Assembly (NCBI GenBank): GCA_023627715.1
Contig: JAMAHW010000058.1
Span: forward strand, 186,001-250,000
Direction: 5' to 3'
Length of the DNA: 64,000 nt
Source of the DNA: Periconia sp. R9002
Taxonomy: Eukaryota; Ascomycota; Dothideomycetes; Pleosporales; Periconiaceae
Below, in pieces: positions 44,741-57,043 of this stretch (position 1 is the stretch's first letter; every line of letters begins with the position of its first letter). The notes below the pieces were generated by a model, which saw nothing but the letters and a program-made list of their open reading frames with translations, did not search any database and was not told the DNA's origin. A program made the translations under genes and the position numbers.

Positions 44741-46510
44741 TTAGATCTGACCAAGAATATCTTCCCAATCGTCATCCTCACCTTTGGGCGCATGCGGCGG
44801 GCCTTTCTTATGTGATGGTGGTTTTCCCCTAGGTGCACCTCACATCAACAACTGCTCTACCGAGCGCTCCGAAAACACGAACTGGAGAAAAAAGAAAAAG
44901 AAAAAGAAAAAGAAAGAAAAAATTCAGACAGAAAACAGAACGGAAATCTCCACTCAAGGAAATGTGCGTAAATTCGTGGCTACGTGACACAGAGAAAAGA
45001 GATGTAAGGTTGTGAGACCTACCCAAGAGTGCCGCCGGCGGCCGTGCATGAAGATTTGACGGCGGCGGGTGTCGTGGTGGTTTGGATAGTGACGGTTGTG
45101 GTGTATATGGCGGTGCTGGTTGTGCGGGCAACGGTGTAACGGGTCACGGTCTGTGGTGCTTCGTTAGATGGGGTGTGTGTAAGAAGGGAGGGTAGTATAC
45201 CTTTGTAGGAGTAGGAGCAGTGACGGTGACGCGGGCGGCCGTCGTCTTGCCGTTGAGAACGGTAACGGGTGAGGGTGTGATGGTCGATGTAGTTGTGACC
45301 TCGGCTGCGGAAAGATGATTAGGAGACTCAAAAAAGCGAAGCACGCGTGATGATACTTACTCGTGATAGTTGCCGTTACCGGTGTACCAGTCGTGGTGAC
45401 CGTCGTGGTCGGGTAATTCGCCGTATTCGTATCCGTAACGACGAGCGGCTGTGGATCGGGAGCCCTCGCAACGAGCGCCATACGCTTGGCGCGTTCCCGG
45501 ACAAACTGGGCGCGCTCCTGCTCCAGAACCTCGCGGCGGTACCGGGAGTGGATGATGGCGGCGTAAGGGCCGACGGTCGGCTTGATCTTAGCCCAGGGGT
45601 CGCGCTTCGCGGGCCTGGTTGGGAGCTTGCAGGTGGCGGTGACGGTCTTGGTTTCCTTGACCACTGACACAGAGAAGGTGTTGACTTTCACGGTAAGGAC
45701 TGCTTTTGTGGTTGTCGAGGTTACCCGGGCAGGGGTGACGGTTGTCGTGGGGGTGACCTGCAGTATGTGGTGTTAGAGGGAAGAAGAGAAGTCGATTTGA
45801 AGAGATGAGAGATGAAGGGGCATTGGCGACTCACGGTGGCAGAGGGACTGGTCACGGTCACAGCAGGGATTGTAGTATTCGCGGTCTCAGTACTCGTTGT
45901 CGTTGTGTCTCATTCATTTAGCAATTGGCAAGACCAAAGGGAGAAGAAATACTCACTGATGATAGGGGTGGACGTGGAAACGACAGTAATAGTAGGAGTG
46001 AACTAATTTATATGTCAGCAAGAGGATATATCATCACAGCCAATCGGGCACGTACTGTGGACGTAGATTGGGGGCCAGCTGAGATATAGAAATCACGCTG
46101 GAACGCGATGGGATCTCCATTGCCGTTGTTGCTGAAGAGGACAACACTGTAGTTGCCAGATTTCATCTGGCTCTTGAGCTCAGGACAGGTAGAAAGCTGG
46201 TTCGTATTATCTGGCGTCAGTTGAGTGTCGGAGCAAAGAGACTGTGTGCCTTCATTATCGACAAAAACATTGTAGCATGTGTCCGAGTTGCAACCTGCCA
46301 ATGTAAGTCGATGCATGTGCGTGGAAGATCTGTATCGTACGTACCATCGAATTGCGAGACATAAGTGAAGTTATCGTTGCTGTTCGTATTCTGGAAGTAG
46401 CTCCCTCCATTTTGGAAGTCCATACCGAAGGACTGGCAGTCAGCACGAACAGTGCGTATGCCCATGGCCACAAGGCCTAAGGCCTTGACGAGCGATGAAG
46501 CGGAGGGCAT
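44741..46510 (-). CDS. Secreted Thr-rich cell-surface-type protein, 413 residues
   Basis: Eight exons: 46510-46345, 46294-46056, 46002-45957, 45908-45835, 45757-45361, 45304-45201, 45150-45023, 44828-44741; all GT-AG and in frame. Signal peptide MPSASSLVKALGLVAMGIRT ending near VRA-DC. The first 120 mature residues form a Cys-containing domain (DCQSFGMDFQNGGSYFQNTN...CNSDTCYNVFVDNEG...SLCSDTQLTPDNT...STCPEL). I recall similar fungal proteins under wall-anchor-like names, but not firmly. Thr/Val-rich repeats (TTTVTPARVTSTTTK) suggest an O-glycosylated stalk. A charged helix (SRYRREVLEQERAQFVRERA) interrupts it after a possible KR cleavage site (RPAKRDPW). The end is KKGPPHAPKGEDDDWEDILG. No GPI signal or transmembrane segment is present at the C-terminus. 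Confidence 0.8.
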
Positions 46511-49289
46511 GTTGAGGTCTGTAAAGATACGAAGTGAAGGGTGCTATTAAGACACAGATAAAAACAAAAGAACAACGAGAGGAATATGTACGCATGGAGA
46601 GTGACCTGAGAACTGTCGAGCAGGAGGCCAGACTTTAAGGAGAACACGTAGACCCTTCCCGGAGAGTCCGCTTGCACGCAGCATGTCTAAGATTGTTGGT
46701 TACCGAGAGCCAAGGAACAGACTGCCTGAGAGCGATTTTCTGGTATTCTTTGGCGAGGAGGGCTAATCGATTCGCTGAACTAGGACATACGGGTCCCATG
46801 AACGGGTAAGAGCGTCCACTGCGCCACGGCTCTGCGAATAGCACACCGGGGAATTCTGGGTACATGGTCGACGCATTGTGGAGTCGGGACCATCAATCGG
46901 CCTCATTTTTAGCCTACGAGTGGAGTAGGAGGTTCGTAATGTAAGAAAATGGAGTGACATCAGGTTAGGTGGACTTGGGTTCCCAAAAAAGACAAGTCAC
47001 AGGCTCGCACTGGAGGCTGAAGCGAGACTGAGTACAATGAATTGGGCGACACCGGCGGCATGCGAGATCCAGCATGACCTAAGCTAACTATTGAATGCCT
47101 TACGAGCGCTACAGGGAACATTCGACGAAGGTAGTGTAACTGTACAGAACTGCCCTATGGGCCGGGGGAAGCGAGACGGCGAACGGCGATGATGTGGAAA
47201 TATCACGTTAAAAAGCTTAATCGACATGTGCACCGGAAACAATCTATATTTGGAGATCGGCGAGGATGGCAGGGGAGCAGAAGAGTTGGTGAGACGTTAG
47301 CCCTAGGAACTACTGCGTATATACCTTGACAGTTGGAGTGAGAAGGAAGTAGGTAATGTGAACACTTTTGGTGGACAACAAGATACAAGAAGCGGGAGGT
47401 GCTAGGTATCGGAAGAGGGCCAATGCGTGTGGAGACAATGATGATGAGCAGAAAAACAATGATGTGCTCCACGGGGTTAGTGGACCAGCAATGGGTGGAT
47501 ACAAAAGAGAAGAGAGGTGAAGAGAAGACTTTGTGGTCGGCAAGTGAACCGTTAGCGTCCGCAGGGTCCGTGCCGTATCGACTAAGCGAGGACTTAGCGC
47601 CACTCATCCCTGGGCTCGGTGAAGGGTGGGGAGCCAGTGCCACAACACACCTAACATTTTGCTTCTTCCATCAATGGCGCTTGAATGATTTTCTTACCGA
47701 CAGCGAGCTAGCACAGTACGAGGGATCCGCACATTATGACGCTGCACATCTTGACAAATCAACTGTATTGAACGGAGCACTACAGAGCTAGGGCTGACTC
47801 GTGTTTTTGCTTCCAAAATACAGGTAAGCTGATCGTCCCATGTGCGAAGATCAGATATCAAACGATCGACTCGTCAATGAAGGGGAGTCTAGACGACAAT
47901 CCTCAGCCACCACCATATGGCGTGGCTTTCGGAATAGTTCCTCAGGGTGACAAGCTGCTGCGACAATCCACGAGCGACAGACAGGTTTGGTTCCTGAGCG
48001 TGGGCATACACGAGGGTTTCCGCGGAGTCGGTACCGCCTCTAAGGATACTTTTATAGCATGCATGCACAACTAGATTTCATGCATGCGTAGTATGCTGAA
48101 ACATCAATTGATGAAGGGATAGACGGAATCGCCATAGCAAACTTACCGTATGCAGCCATGTAGCTGTCCAATCAGACCAGGTCGCTAGTCCACAACGGGT
48201 TTAGAGTTGGGTGTTTATTCAGACCTCCACTTCTAGGTATCAATTCTTTTGTCCGGTCAGTCAATCTAGTTGCTCGTCTAATGCCTTTGCCTGGGGCTGT
48301 TTTTGACCTTCAAAATTCTCTCGTCTTTTCTCTGCGAAGCATGGCCCGGCGCTTACGCCTCGGCTGTCATGCCGTGCACCCACCCACCTCTTCCATCCCG
48401 ACCCTAACACGATGGAATCCACCCACGCTGTTGATCAGGTAGCAGAAGCGCATTTGATTTACGACCGTTTCCCTGCAGTACCTCACGATCATCCATTCGG
48501 CTGTAATTCCGGTTTTCGTCAACAGCGTACCGCGTCGTCAATTCGTTCCACATGAGGCTCCAAAGTAAGCGCCTCGCGATGTGTGCCACACGGAAGTAAT
48601 TTTAGTAGCCACAGACGGTCGCCTGGCCCCCGCCACAGAATACCCCAAGTTTGAGGGGCATTCTGACGAAAAAACTACGTTCGTAAACTATCAAGATTAG
48701 ATCGGCCGCTTTTCGGCCACCATCCTACCATTCAATAGCGCGTAAGCCCCTACTGAGACTACACAATAGTCTATGCGTAGGCGTGCAGCTTACTATCTTG
48801 CTTGTTCCTGACCAGCTGGTCCCCTACTCCTGGACGATCAGTTTAGTTTTCTCGAAGATGGGGATCCGAACATCTTCGACGTCGACGCAGGCTCGGCCAA
48901 GAAAAACATCATTCCTATTCGTCTTGCCCTGCAAGTTCGTACAGGCGATAACGCCGATCTCCACGGGCTAGCCCTTGACTATTCCGCTTCTTTTCGCGAG
49001 ATACCATCTTTATGGATACTACCATAGCAGCACCTAGCTGTATGCGATTTCGCCATGCTGATGTTGCGGCTGTTGCACTGCATGTCTAGACCCAATCTCA
49101 TGCCATGAAAACTCGCCTAGCTATTGTTAGACATGTAGCTCAGTCGGGCACGTCTTTGCATATAACTAGACTCCATCCCATCGTCAATATCAACAATCAA
49201 GCCTTTGCTGCTCCCGTTCTTCGAGCCTCTCTTTCTTTCTTCAGTCTGTCACTCTTGATCTTTGTTCTGTCTTGATCGGCACATCGAAT
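46511..49289. other. Intergenic, 2.8 kb
   Basis: No gene was recognised. A plus-strand frame of 130 codons (47399-47791) has no domain and no promoter support. Two segments look like tRNA A-boxes (minus strand near 46830, plus strand near 49136) but lack a B-box, so I do not call tRNAs. The last 150 bases are the laccase promoter, with a weak TATA-like catataac near 49158. Confidence 0.4.
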
Positions 49290-51592
49290 ATGCATTTTAA
49301 CACGATTGTGGGCTCATGCCTAGTGGCATTCGCCTCCACCTCCTTAGCAGAGAAAATACCAGAAAACCACATCCTCTGGGGCGTAGGAGGACGTCCAAAC
49401 ACCCTTCTACCACGTCAGGCAGCGACATCCACAAGTGCGGCTGCTTCTTCTACTTCCAGAGTTGCTGATGCCGCTTGCACAAATGGCCCTTTTACACGCA
49501 CGTGTTGGTCAAACGGATACAGCGCAGCGACTGATTTTGATGCCAAATGGCCGACTACTGGCAAGACCGTTTCTTATAACTTGGAACTTGTTAATGGGAC
49601 TTGTAATCCAGATGGTTCTGCCAATGGAGCGAGACCTTGCCAACTGTTTAATGGCCAGTTCCCAGGGCCAACAATAACTGCTAGTGAGGCTTCATCTTTG
49701 ATCATCTTGAAGCTCGCAAATCTAACATGGCACGCAGATTGGGGTGACACTATCTCAGTAACTCTAACCAACAAACTCGAGACCAATGGCACAGGTCAGT
49801 CATTTGTTCTCTTATATATTCAGCATTGTTTGAGCGGCTACTGACTTCGAAATGCACTGCAGGTATCCACTGGCATGGAATCAGACAGTTGAACACGGTT
49901 ACGCAAGATGGTGTCCCCGGTCTCACTGAGTGCCCACTTGCTCCAGGACAGACCAAAACCTACACTTTCAAAGCCACTCAATTCGGAACTACTTGGTATC
50001 ACAGCCATTTCTCCGCGCAATATGGCGATGGCGCGACCGGCAGTATTGTCATCAATGGCCCTGCTTCTTCCAACTATGACATTGACCTGGGACCTTTCCC
50101 CGTAACCGATTGGTACTATGGCACTTCCTGGGCAGTCGGAGTTCAATCACACAACAATCTTCAACGAGGAGCCGCTCCGCCCCCGGCAGACACCATTCTC
50201 ATCAACGGAACCAATGTTAATAGTGCAGGCGGTGGAAAATACAGCAAGACTACCGGTCTCATTCCTGGCAAGAAGTATAGGCTACGTCTCATCAATCCGT
50301 CCATCGACAACACTCTTCGTGTGTCCCTAGACGGCCATCCCTTTACTGTCATCACTTCCGATCTGGTTCCTATCAAGCCCTGGACTACCAACTGGGTACT
50401 GCTCGCTATTGGACAAAGATACGACGTCATCTTCACAGCAACTGAAGCTAACGCTAAGGGTAACTTTTGGCTGCGCGTCAACTATGCCTCTCAGTGCCCA
50501 TCTTCGGGACAAGTGAATCCCAAAGCTCAGGCCATATTTTCATATAAAGATGCACCTGATGCGAACCCGAACTCGACGGCATATGCTGAGCCAACCGATT
50601 GCGTCGAGCCACTGTCTAACCTTGTGCCGTGTACGTTTATTTTTTCCATCTATTTATTGTCAACACTGAGCGAACTGACACAAATCCAGGGGTCAAAAAC
50701 ACAGTTGACAGCACTGCTTTCGTTAATCAGGTCGGCACCCTTGATGTCGACATCTCCTCTCCTGGTGTGAACACGAACGGACAGAATATTATCGTGTGGG
50801 GTGTCAATCTTTCTGCTATTGACGGTACGTCGAAACAGAACAGTTTTGTTTTGCGGGCGCTAATATGCATGCGTAGTCCAATGGGAAAAACCCACTCTGC
50901 AATACGTGAAGGATAAAAATACAAGCTACCCAAGCACCTTCAATCTCATCGAAATTCCCAAGGAGAACACATGGAGTTTCTGGATCATTCAAGGTCAGTA
51001 CACCGCCTCTCAATCCAGACCGTAGCATAATACTAACACATTCTCACAGAACCACTCAACACCAGGGTACCAATTCCCCACCCCATTCATTTACACGGCC
51101 ATGATTTCTACGTAAGTGCCAAAACCTCGACGAACTTATCTCTCTCCAGGGGTAAACAGCTAACTCACACCTCCCAGGTCCTCGGCAACGGCGCCGGCGT
51201 CTTCGACAAAAACACCTCCCCCTCAACCCTCAAATACGACAACCCTCCCCGTCGTGACACAGCATTCCTTCCCGGCGGCGGTTGGCTCGCTATTGCCTTC
51301 CCCGCCGACAACCCCGGCGCGTGGTGCGTTCCCCTCCCAAGTCCCCCTCCCTTTCCTAATCAAAATCAAACCCATTACTAATGCACGAATGTTTTCTAGG
51401 CTCATGCACTGCCACATCGCATGGCATGTTTCCGACGGTCTCGCGGTGCAGTTCCTTGAAGCCAAAGACCAGATCCCGCTCGGCGACGGCGCATGGGATA
51501 ATACGTGTAGCCAGTGGAACACGTTCTCTAAGACGATGCCGTATCCGAAGTCTGACTCTGGGCTTAAGCTGCTCAAGGGGCGGGGCGAGTAA
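49290..51592 (+). CDS. Secreted laccase (ascomycete multicopper oxidase), 623 residues
   Basis: Eight exons: 49290-49683, 49738-49794, 49863-50630, 50690-50824, 50877-50993, 51050-51111, 51178-51323, 51400-51592. The first intron (54 nt) has no in-frame stop, so it is easily read as coding; removing it restores [19 protein letters not shown], which matches the family. Signal peptide about residues 1-20 ([11 protein letters not shown]), then a Ser/Ala-rich segment. All four copper motifs are present: [32 protein letters not shown] and [12 protein letters not shown]. The Leu at the end of the last motif is at the axial T1 position, suggesting a high-potential type. The end [12 protein letters not shown] carries the DSGL site at which asco-laccases are trimmed to a C-terminal plug. 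Oxidises phenols with O2; roles in pigment or lignin chemistry are possible. Confidence 0.95.
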
Positions 51593-52623
51593 TGGGAAAG
51601 CACCTTCAACTGAGATCGCTGTATTCTCATATTTACCTATTCTCTGTAATCATCTCCTGGAGTTTTGACGTTTTCGACGGTTTAAGGGGGACTTGGATGG
51701 GATTCAGGAGGAGAATAATGTTTTTATATTTTTCTTTCGTTCATTTGGGGAGGGCGGCTTAACACTTGTATATACATAAACATCCTTTCCCCCCCCCAAT
51801 GTCCCAACAACAGTTTACATTCCAAGATTACTAAATGTCAAATGTGTGACTTGATATATGGACTTTTCTTGTGCACTCCATTGATTATGCACCCCGTCTC
51901 CCCCTCAACACACCCATCCACCCACCTTTCCTACCCGCAAACGTTTTGCCGGGTAAAACTTCCTTCTCTCCTGACCAACCTGGTTAAACAATACTACACT
52001 GGCATTCACCACTCACCACGATTCCTTTTTAAATCCGTGCGTAAGAAGGTTGTTTGTTTGTTTGTTTGTTTGTTGTATGAGGATTGGTGTTAGATGGTTG
52101 CAGGGTATGCAATGTAATGGAATGGAATGGAAAAGATGGATGGGTATGATGTGCATACATACAGTAGGTACATACAAACGCCCAAAAAATACAACAAAAG
52201 AAGGAAAACAAATGCAAAACGTTAGTGAAGTCAAGAAGAAAAAGGTAGGAGAAGAGGTAATATTGCAATAGTGAAAAAAAAAAACCCAGGTGTATGAAAT
52301 TAAAATGCAGGTATGTGTTTTCGGGAGAACCCAATGGGGAAAAAAAAAGGATGGTATAAGAGGAAGTTGTTACAGCAGAAAAGGCGTATGAATTAAATGC
52401 AGGTATGTGTTTTCGAGAGACCACGTAAGGGGAAAAGAAAAAAGAGAATAAACAACGCCAATGCTTTGCTATGAGTCAAAGGACAGAGAAAAAGACAGAT
52501 ATGAAACAGAGGAGAAACCAAAAGAGATGCTGAACCACCCCCCACTCGCTTCTTCAGGATACTCAGGTCCATCATACTCCTCTCCAACCAAAAGGAACCA
52601 AAAAAGAAAGCCTAGGCAAGACC
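51593..52623. other. Intergenic between convergent laccase and MCU genes, 1.0 kb
   Basis: 3' flanks of both genes, with a (TTTG)n run (gtttgtttgtttgtttgttt at 52050-52073) and A-rich tracts near 52275 and 52340. A short duplication is present: atgcaggtatgtgttttcg appears at about 52305 and 52398. No gene was seen. Confidence 0.5.
52305..52415 (+). repeat. Two copies of a short direct repeat about 93 bases apart
   Basis: aaatgcaggtatgtgttttcg occurs near 52302 and near 52395 (first 20 bases quoted: aaatgcaggtatgtgttttc). The sequence after each copy (gagaaccc versus agagacca) diverges. Probably a small local duplication in the 3' flank. Confidence 0.5.
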
Positions 52624-54335
52624 CTAAGCACCCTTCCCACCACTATCAACCTTCTCCTTCTCCACATCCTCCTCACGCTCGCTCTCCTCATCATCCCTAT
52701 CTTTCCGCCTCTTCTTCTTCTGCCTCTCTTTCCTCAATGCCTCTGAAGCCGCGGCATCCGTCTCATCTGCCTGCTCATCCCACTCCACATCGTACTCGTT
52801 CGCGACGGCCTTGATCTCCTTTCTCAGCACATTGCCTTCCTCGATGAGGGCTTCCCACTTGCGCACATCGAAGTTGTGCTGCTGGTATAGTTTCTGCTGG
52901 CGGCGGGAGATGGTGAAGTTCATGGCGGAGCGGTACGAGACTTCACGGTTGTGGTAGAGGAACCAGACGTAACCGCCTATGAGGGTGGAGAGACCGACAA
53001 GGTACTATGGGGGAGAGAATGTTAGTTACGTAAGCATGTTTGGAATAGTGAAGGGGTAATGCTTACAGTGACGGGCTCCATGACATCCCAGCCCAGATCC
53101 GTTCCAAAGGTGAGCTTGTAAACGAGGGCCCACCACCCAACCACCACACCCAAACCACCCATAGCGACTCTCTGCGCGCCCTTGTGAGCAATCTCATCGC
53201 ACTTCTTCTTCACATCCGCCATCTCACTGATCTTCTTGCCCGTCTTGCGGAGCCGCATGCGAAGATAGTACGTGCGGTCGTTGAAACTGGGAACACCGAC
53301 GCGAATGGGTTCGTCCCGGCCCTCAATCTCGACAAGAAATTCCTGGCCGCGGGCAGCATCGCGGATAAAGTCGCCCACCTCGGTGCTGCTAGACCATCGG
53401 ACGAATTTGCGTTCTGCTTCCTTGTCTGGTGAAGCCTCCTGACCTAGCCCGGAATACGTTTCGACGCCGCCCTCACCGTGGCCTCCTCGCAGCTCGGCAG
53501 CTTCTTCGGGGGTTTTTCTGTTCATCGAGCTGGATTTTGTTCCATCGCTGCGGAGCTCGTCTACTTTTTCAAAGTCTTCCTCTCCTTCCTTATCCTTCAG
53601 CATCTCGCTTCCTTGACTGATGCGTGTTTTCTCAGGGCTCGACTTTTCCGAGTCATCTTGCATGGAATCTTCGGCGCGGAAGTGAATGTTGGGGATTCGC
53701 TCCCGACCATCCTCGTCTCTGATTGTCGGAAGCTCGGCTTGAATGAGACGCTCGAGGTAAGAGAGAGGTTGCTGGGGGTGGACTAGAAGGGCGAGGGGCT
53801 CAATATCCTTGCGATCGGAGTTCATATCCTTGGTTGTCAAAGGGAGTATAAGCTTGAGCATTCGTGAAGGGGTTGTCAGAAGCTTTCCTGCATCCACTGC
53901 GTCAGCCAAAAAGTCGGCGATTACTTAGTTGAACATAGTTATACCCTTTGTCATAGCACCTGCGCTCCTCTGTCGCGCCACGGGAGGTACATCGCTGCCG
54001 TCTCGGGTCCAGGGCGAGCGCATCTGCTTTGTCTTATCCGCAAGTTGTTTTTCATAGTCATCTTTCTCCTCCTGTGTGATCTCGTGGTTGAGTTCTATAG
54101 CGGGTCTCGAGTTTGGGTTCTCGAAGGCGTTGTATCTGATAGGTTTGTGCTCTACGATTCTGGAGAGACTGTTGGAGAAGCATCTCGCGTGAGCTTGCAA
54201 TTGCAGATCCAAGGGTATACGGCTTGCATGTGGGCGCGCGACAGGAATTGGCCGGGCAAATCTTTGTAGTGGCAAGCCATGTGGAGTGTGCGAAAGACGC
54301 GTGAACGGAGTGAGTGCCGATATCCGTGGTTTCAT
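52624..54335 (-). CDS. MCU: Mitochondrial calcium uniporter pore subunit
   Basis: Exons 54335-53945, 53887-53067, 53004-52624; 530 residues. I use ATG 54335, which gives an Arg/Ser-rich N-terminus (MKPRISALTPFTRLSHTPHG) fitting a mitochondrial presequence. A soluble domain with a long acidic low-complexity insert (about residues 180-260) is followed by a coiled-coil-like segment. TM1 (MGGLGVVVGWWALVYKLTF) ends before the selectivity-filter motif WDVMEPVTY (Trp397-Tyr405, the WDIMEPVTY type). TM2 (VGLSTLIGGYVWFLYH) follows. The third exon starts exactly at Tyr405, so the intron splits the motif. The C-terminus is a helical, very charged tail. MCU carries Ca2+ into the matrix; fungal members work without the animal EMRE subunit. 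Confidence 0.95.
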
Positions 54336-55101
54336 GGTTGGAGAGGGGGTACGGAGCGGATCTCCGGCACGGGGGAGGCGAAGGGGAGTGAAAGGAACAA
54401 TAGGGATGCAATTGCAGTGACTAGGAGAGAATTCCGCACAGCACAGCAATCTGCATCATGTCGATGCGCGCCGGGGTCAGATCCAAGTTAGCCAGCTACG
54501 GAGTCCAGATCGCGTATACGTCATACGTCAGAATGACCGCGACTGTGGCTGACGCGCCGCCACGTGGCTCTCAAGCCACTCTACGCACGTGTCTCTCTCT
54601 TACCTCTTGGAACCTTGGAATGTTTACTTGTACATATCCATCCGATACACTATCACTTTACTTTTCAAGGCTAAACGAAGGAACATGATAATTAACAGCT
54701 CCTTATAGGTATACCTATTATCTGGGAAATATCCTGCCTCCATATCAAATGATACATGAATTGATACATATGCATCTTCCCCAATCCAAACCCGTGCGCA
54801 GAAAGATGTATATATTGATGGAGACTGAGCGGAATCGAATTCATCTATGTACTTTTTTCGAGAGTAGAGGAGACTAAACGTCGATACATACTCGGGTATG
54901 TATAGGTATGTGGAAAAAGAATGGAGTCTGATGCCAAGAATGGAGTCTGGAGTCCCCAATGCCGTGAAAGCCCTCATGATACAGATGCGTCTAGAGTTTT
55001 ATTTGGTCCGTTATCCCCCTCTCTGCCTCTACTTCCAATTCTCGCATTGTTGCTCGCCTCCAACCGAGAATCTTGTGCGTCACCGCCTCAGGCAAGAGAT
55101 C
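54336..55101. other. Intergenic, 766 bp (MCU promoter, RIB3 3' flank)
   Basis: Contains two close TACGTCA-type sites (tacgtcatacgtcag near 54517-54531), resembling CRE/ATF elements, and CACGTG-related cgccacgtgg near 54558. No TATA box or gene was seen. Confidence 0.45.
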
Positions 55102-55933
55102 CTACCTCTCCCCTTCCAACGCCCCCTCGTTCTGCTCGATCCACGCAACCAAATCCTCAATTGTGCAAACCTTGATCCCCCACTGTTTCCCGAATGCCAA
55201 ACACTCGTCCCTCCTCATCATCCCACCCCCGACCAACTCCGGCACACCCTCCCCAGCACTCTCCCCATCGGTGATCAACTCACAAATAACACCAACTTCA
55301 GGCTTACCCGCCAATCTGCACAAGTCTACCGCAGCCTCAGTGTGACCCCGTCGCACGCGCACACCACCCTCTCTCGCCTGGAGCGGGAGAATATGTCCAG
55401 GGCGCCTAAACGAGCTCGCGCTCGCTTTGGTATCCGCGAGCAAGCGGCAAGTAAGACTGCGGTCGTGCGCGGATATGCCCGTGGTGATGGAGGGGTCGAT
55501 GCCGTCAATAGAGACGGCGTAGGCAGTTTGATTGGGGTCGGCGTTGTCGGCGACCATTTGTGGGAGGTGTAAGGCGGCGGCGCGCGAGGCGGGGAGCGGG
55601 GCGCAGAGGTAGCCGGAGGAATAGCGGATCATGAAGGAGGCTTTGGAGGGGGTGAGAGCAGACGCGGCGATAATGAGGTCGCCTTCGTTCTCGCGCGAAG
55701 GCGAATCGAGGACGATTACGAATTCGTCGTTGGCTGGAGGCGGGGTTAGCTTTGGGATGGTGGAACGGGGTAGAGGACATGACGGAATTGATGGAAAGCG
55801 TACCGAATGCGCGTATCACATCGGGTATTGAGTCGAAGGCGGGATGTGAGGGGGTATGGTCTACGAGGCCATTCTTGCTGCCATTCGCGAGGCCGTTGAT
55901 GGCGGGCTGAATCTCTGTGGTGGCGGCGGGCAT
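55102..55933 (-). CDS. RIB3: 3,4-dihydroxy-2-butanone 4-phosphate synthase (riboflavin biosynthesis)
   Basis: Exons 55933-55804 and 55733-55102 with a 70-nt intron; 253 residues, slightly longer than the yeast enzyme because of a 35-residue low-complexity N-terminus. The domain starts at FDSIPDVIRAFANDEFVIVL. Conserved parts are RENEGDLI (metal/substrate loop with acidic residues), the RAREGGV-type segment seen here as QAREGGV, and RRGHTEAAVDLCRLAG with the metal-binding His. The enzyme converts ribulose 5-phosphate to formate and the four-carbon unit used by lumazine synthase. Only the ribB-type domain is present; there is no fused GTP cyclohydrolase II, as is usual in fungi. Confidence 0.96.
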
Positions 55934-57043
55934 GGTGCCGTTTGCTATCTTGTCCTCGCTGCTGGGAAGGTTTATCTCGTCAATTCCTCTCTCTTCCTCT
56001 CCTTTCCACTATGGATACTTCTGGTGTGCAATCGATCCGTTCGTTTCCGCCGTGCGCTTCGCTATTTCGTTCCGTCACTGCTATGACTCGAAGAGAACGA
56101 AGAGGGTCAAGAAGGCTGGTTGCGGGGCTAAGTTTGGCGATGGCAGATAAGAGAGCAGAGAGATGCAGCGAAGAGAGGGCGAGAAAAGTAATTATACTGA
56201 TTTCTCTAGCAATGTGTTGTTGTCTAAAAACAGCAAAGTATACGGTTGGGGTGTACGTAAGTTCGTAATGGATTCCCAATTGCTTACTGAAAGGAAAGTT
56301 CGACCTCGGCGGTCCGATTAGTTACCCCGGTTGGTCCCTCCCCTCCAAACAGATCTTTGTAAGCCAGACGATTACTAAAATTTGGAAGCCGGAAAAACCC
56401 GCACCCGAGCATCTGCACCTTCGCATGTGATTGTTGTGCAAGAATTGATGCAAACAACAACACTTCAATTGCCCGTCCCTTTCTCCCTTTTTTATTTTCA
56501 ATATTGCGTTCCAGAATCAAAGATCGGTGAGGTCTTCAACCTTGAACCCTTCACTGCGAATCCACATGCAGCTACCAGTGGCTCCTGGACTGTGTATACC
56601 TACATGGATGCCCCCCTTGCTTTCCAGCCTTCATCCCAGCAAGCAGCGCATATGTACATGCAATGCATCACGCACAGCAAACAAATTAATCATCGCAAGC
56701 CAACACGCGCGGAAAACTACCGAGTTACCGAGAAGCCTTACCCCAGCACATCGAAAGGCTCTTTATTCCGAGCTCACATCATCATAACACATGATACGGA
56801 CGCTTGAACACGTGAATGATTGACTATTTGATTGCCCACTGAATGTCGGCTACCACAGAGATGTCACACACAGAAAAGGCCGTTAAAGCTGACTACATAG
56901 CGCAATATCATACCATCACAGTACTATCCCTCTCTTATCAACCATGTTGTGCCTCCCGCATTAAATATTTCTCTTGATTTTTTATATTCATTTTTTTCTC
57001 ATAGCGAGCGCAAGTGGAAGGAGACATCGACCATGGCCACAAC
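55934..57043. other. Intergenic, 1.1 kb
   Basis: RIB3 promoter and 3' flank of the AzgA gene. A plus-strand frame at 56382-56807 is open for 141 codons but has no domain or promoter and is probably chance. Confidence 0.45.

Noticed and set aside
46765..46840. Minus-strand tRNA-like segment (GCCGTGGCGCAGTGGACGC, with CAT in a possible anticodon loop)
   Set aside because: A-box-like start only; no B-box (GGTTCGANTCC) and no acceptor stem pairing, so not a tRNA gene.
49128..49190. TAGCTCAGTCGG match to a tRNA A-box
   Set aside because: No B-box or cloverleaf follows; it lies in the laccase promoter.
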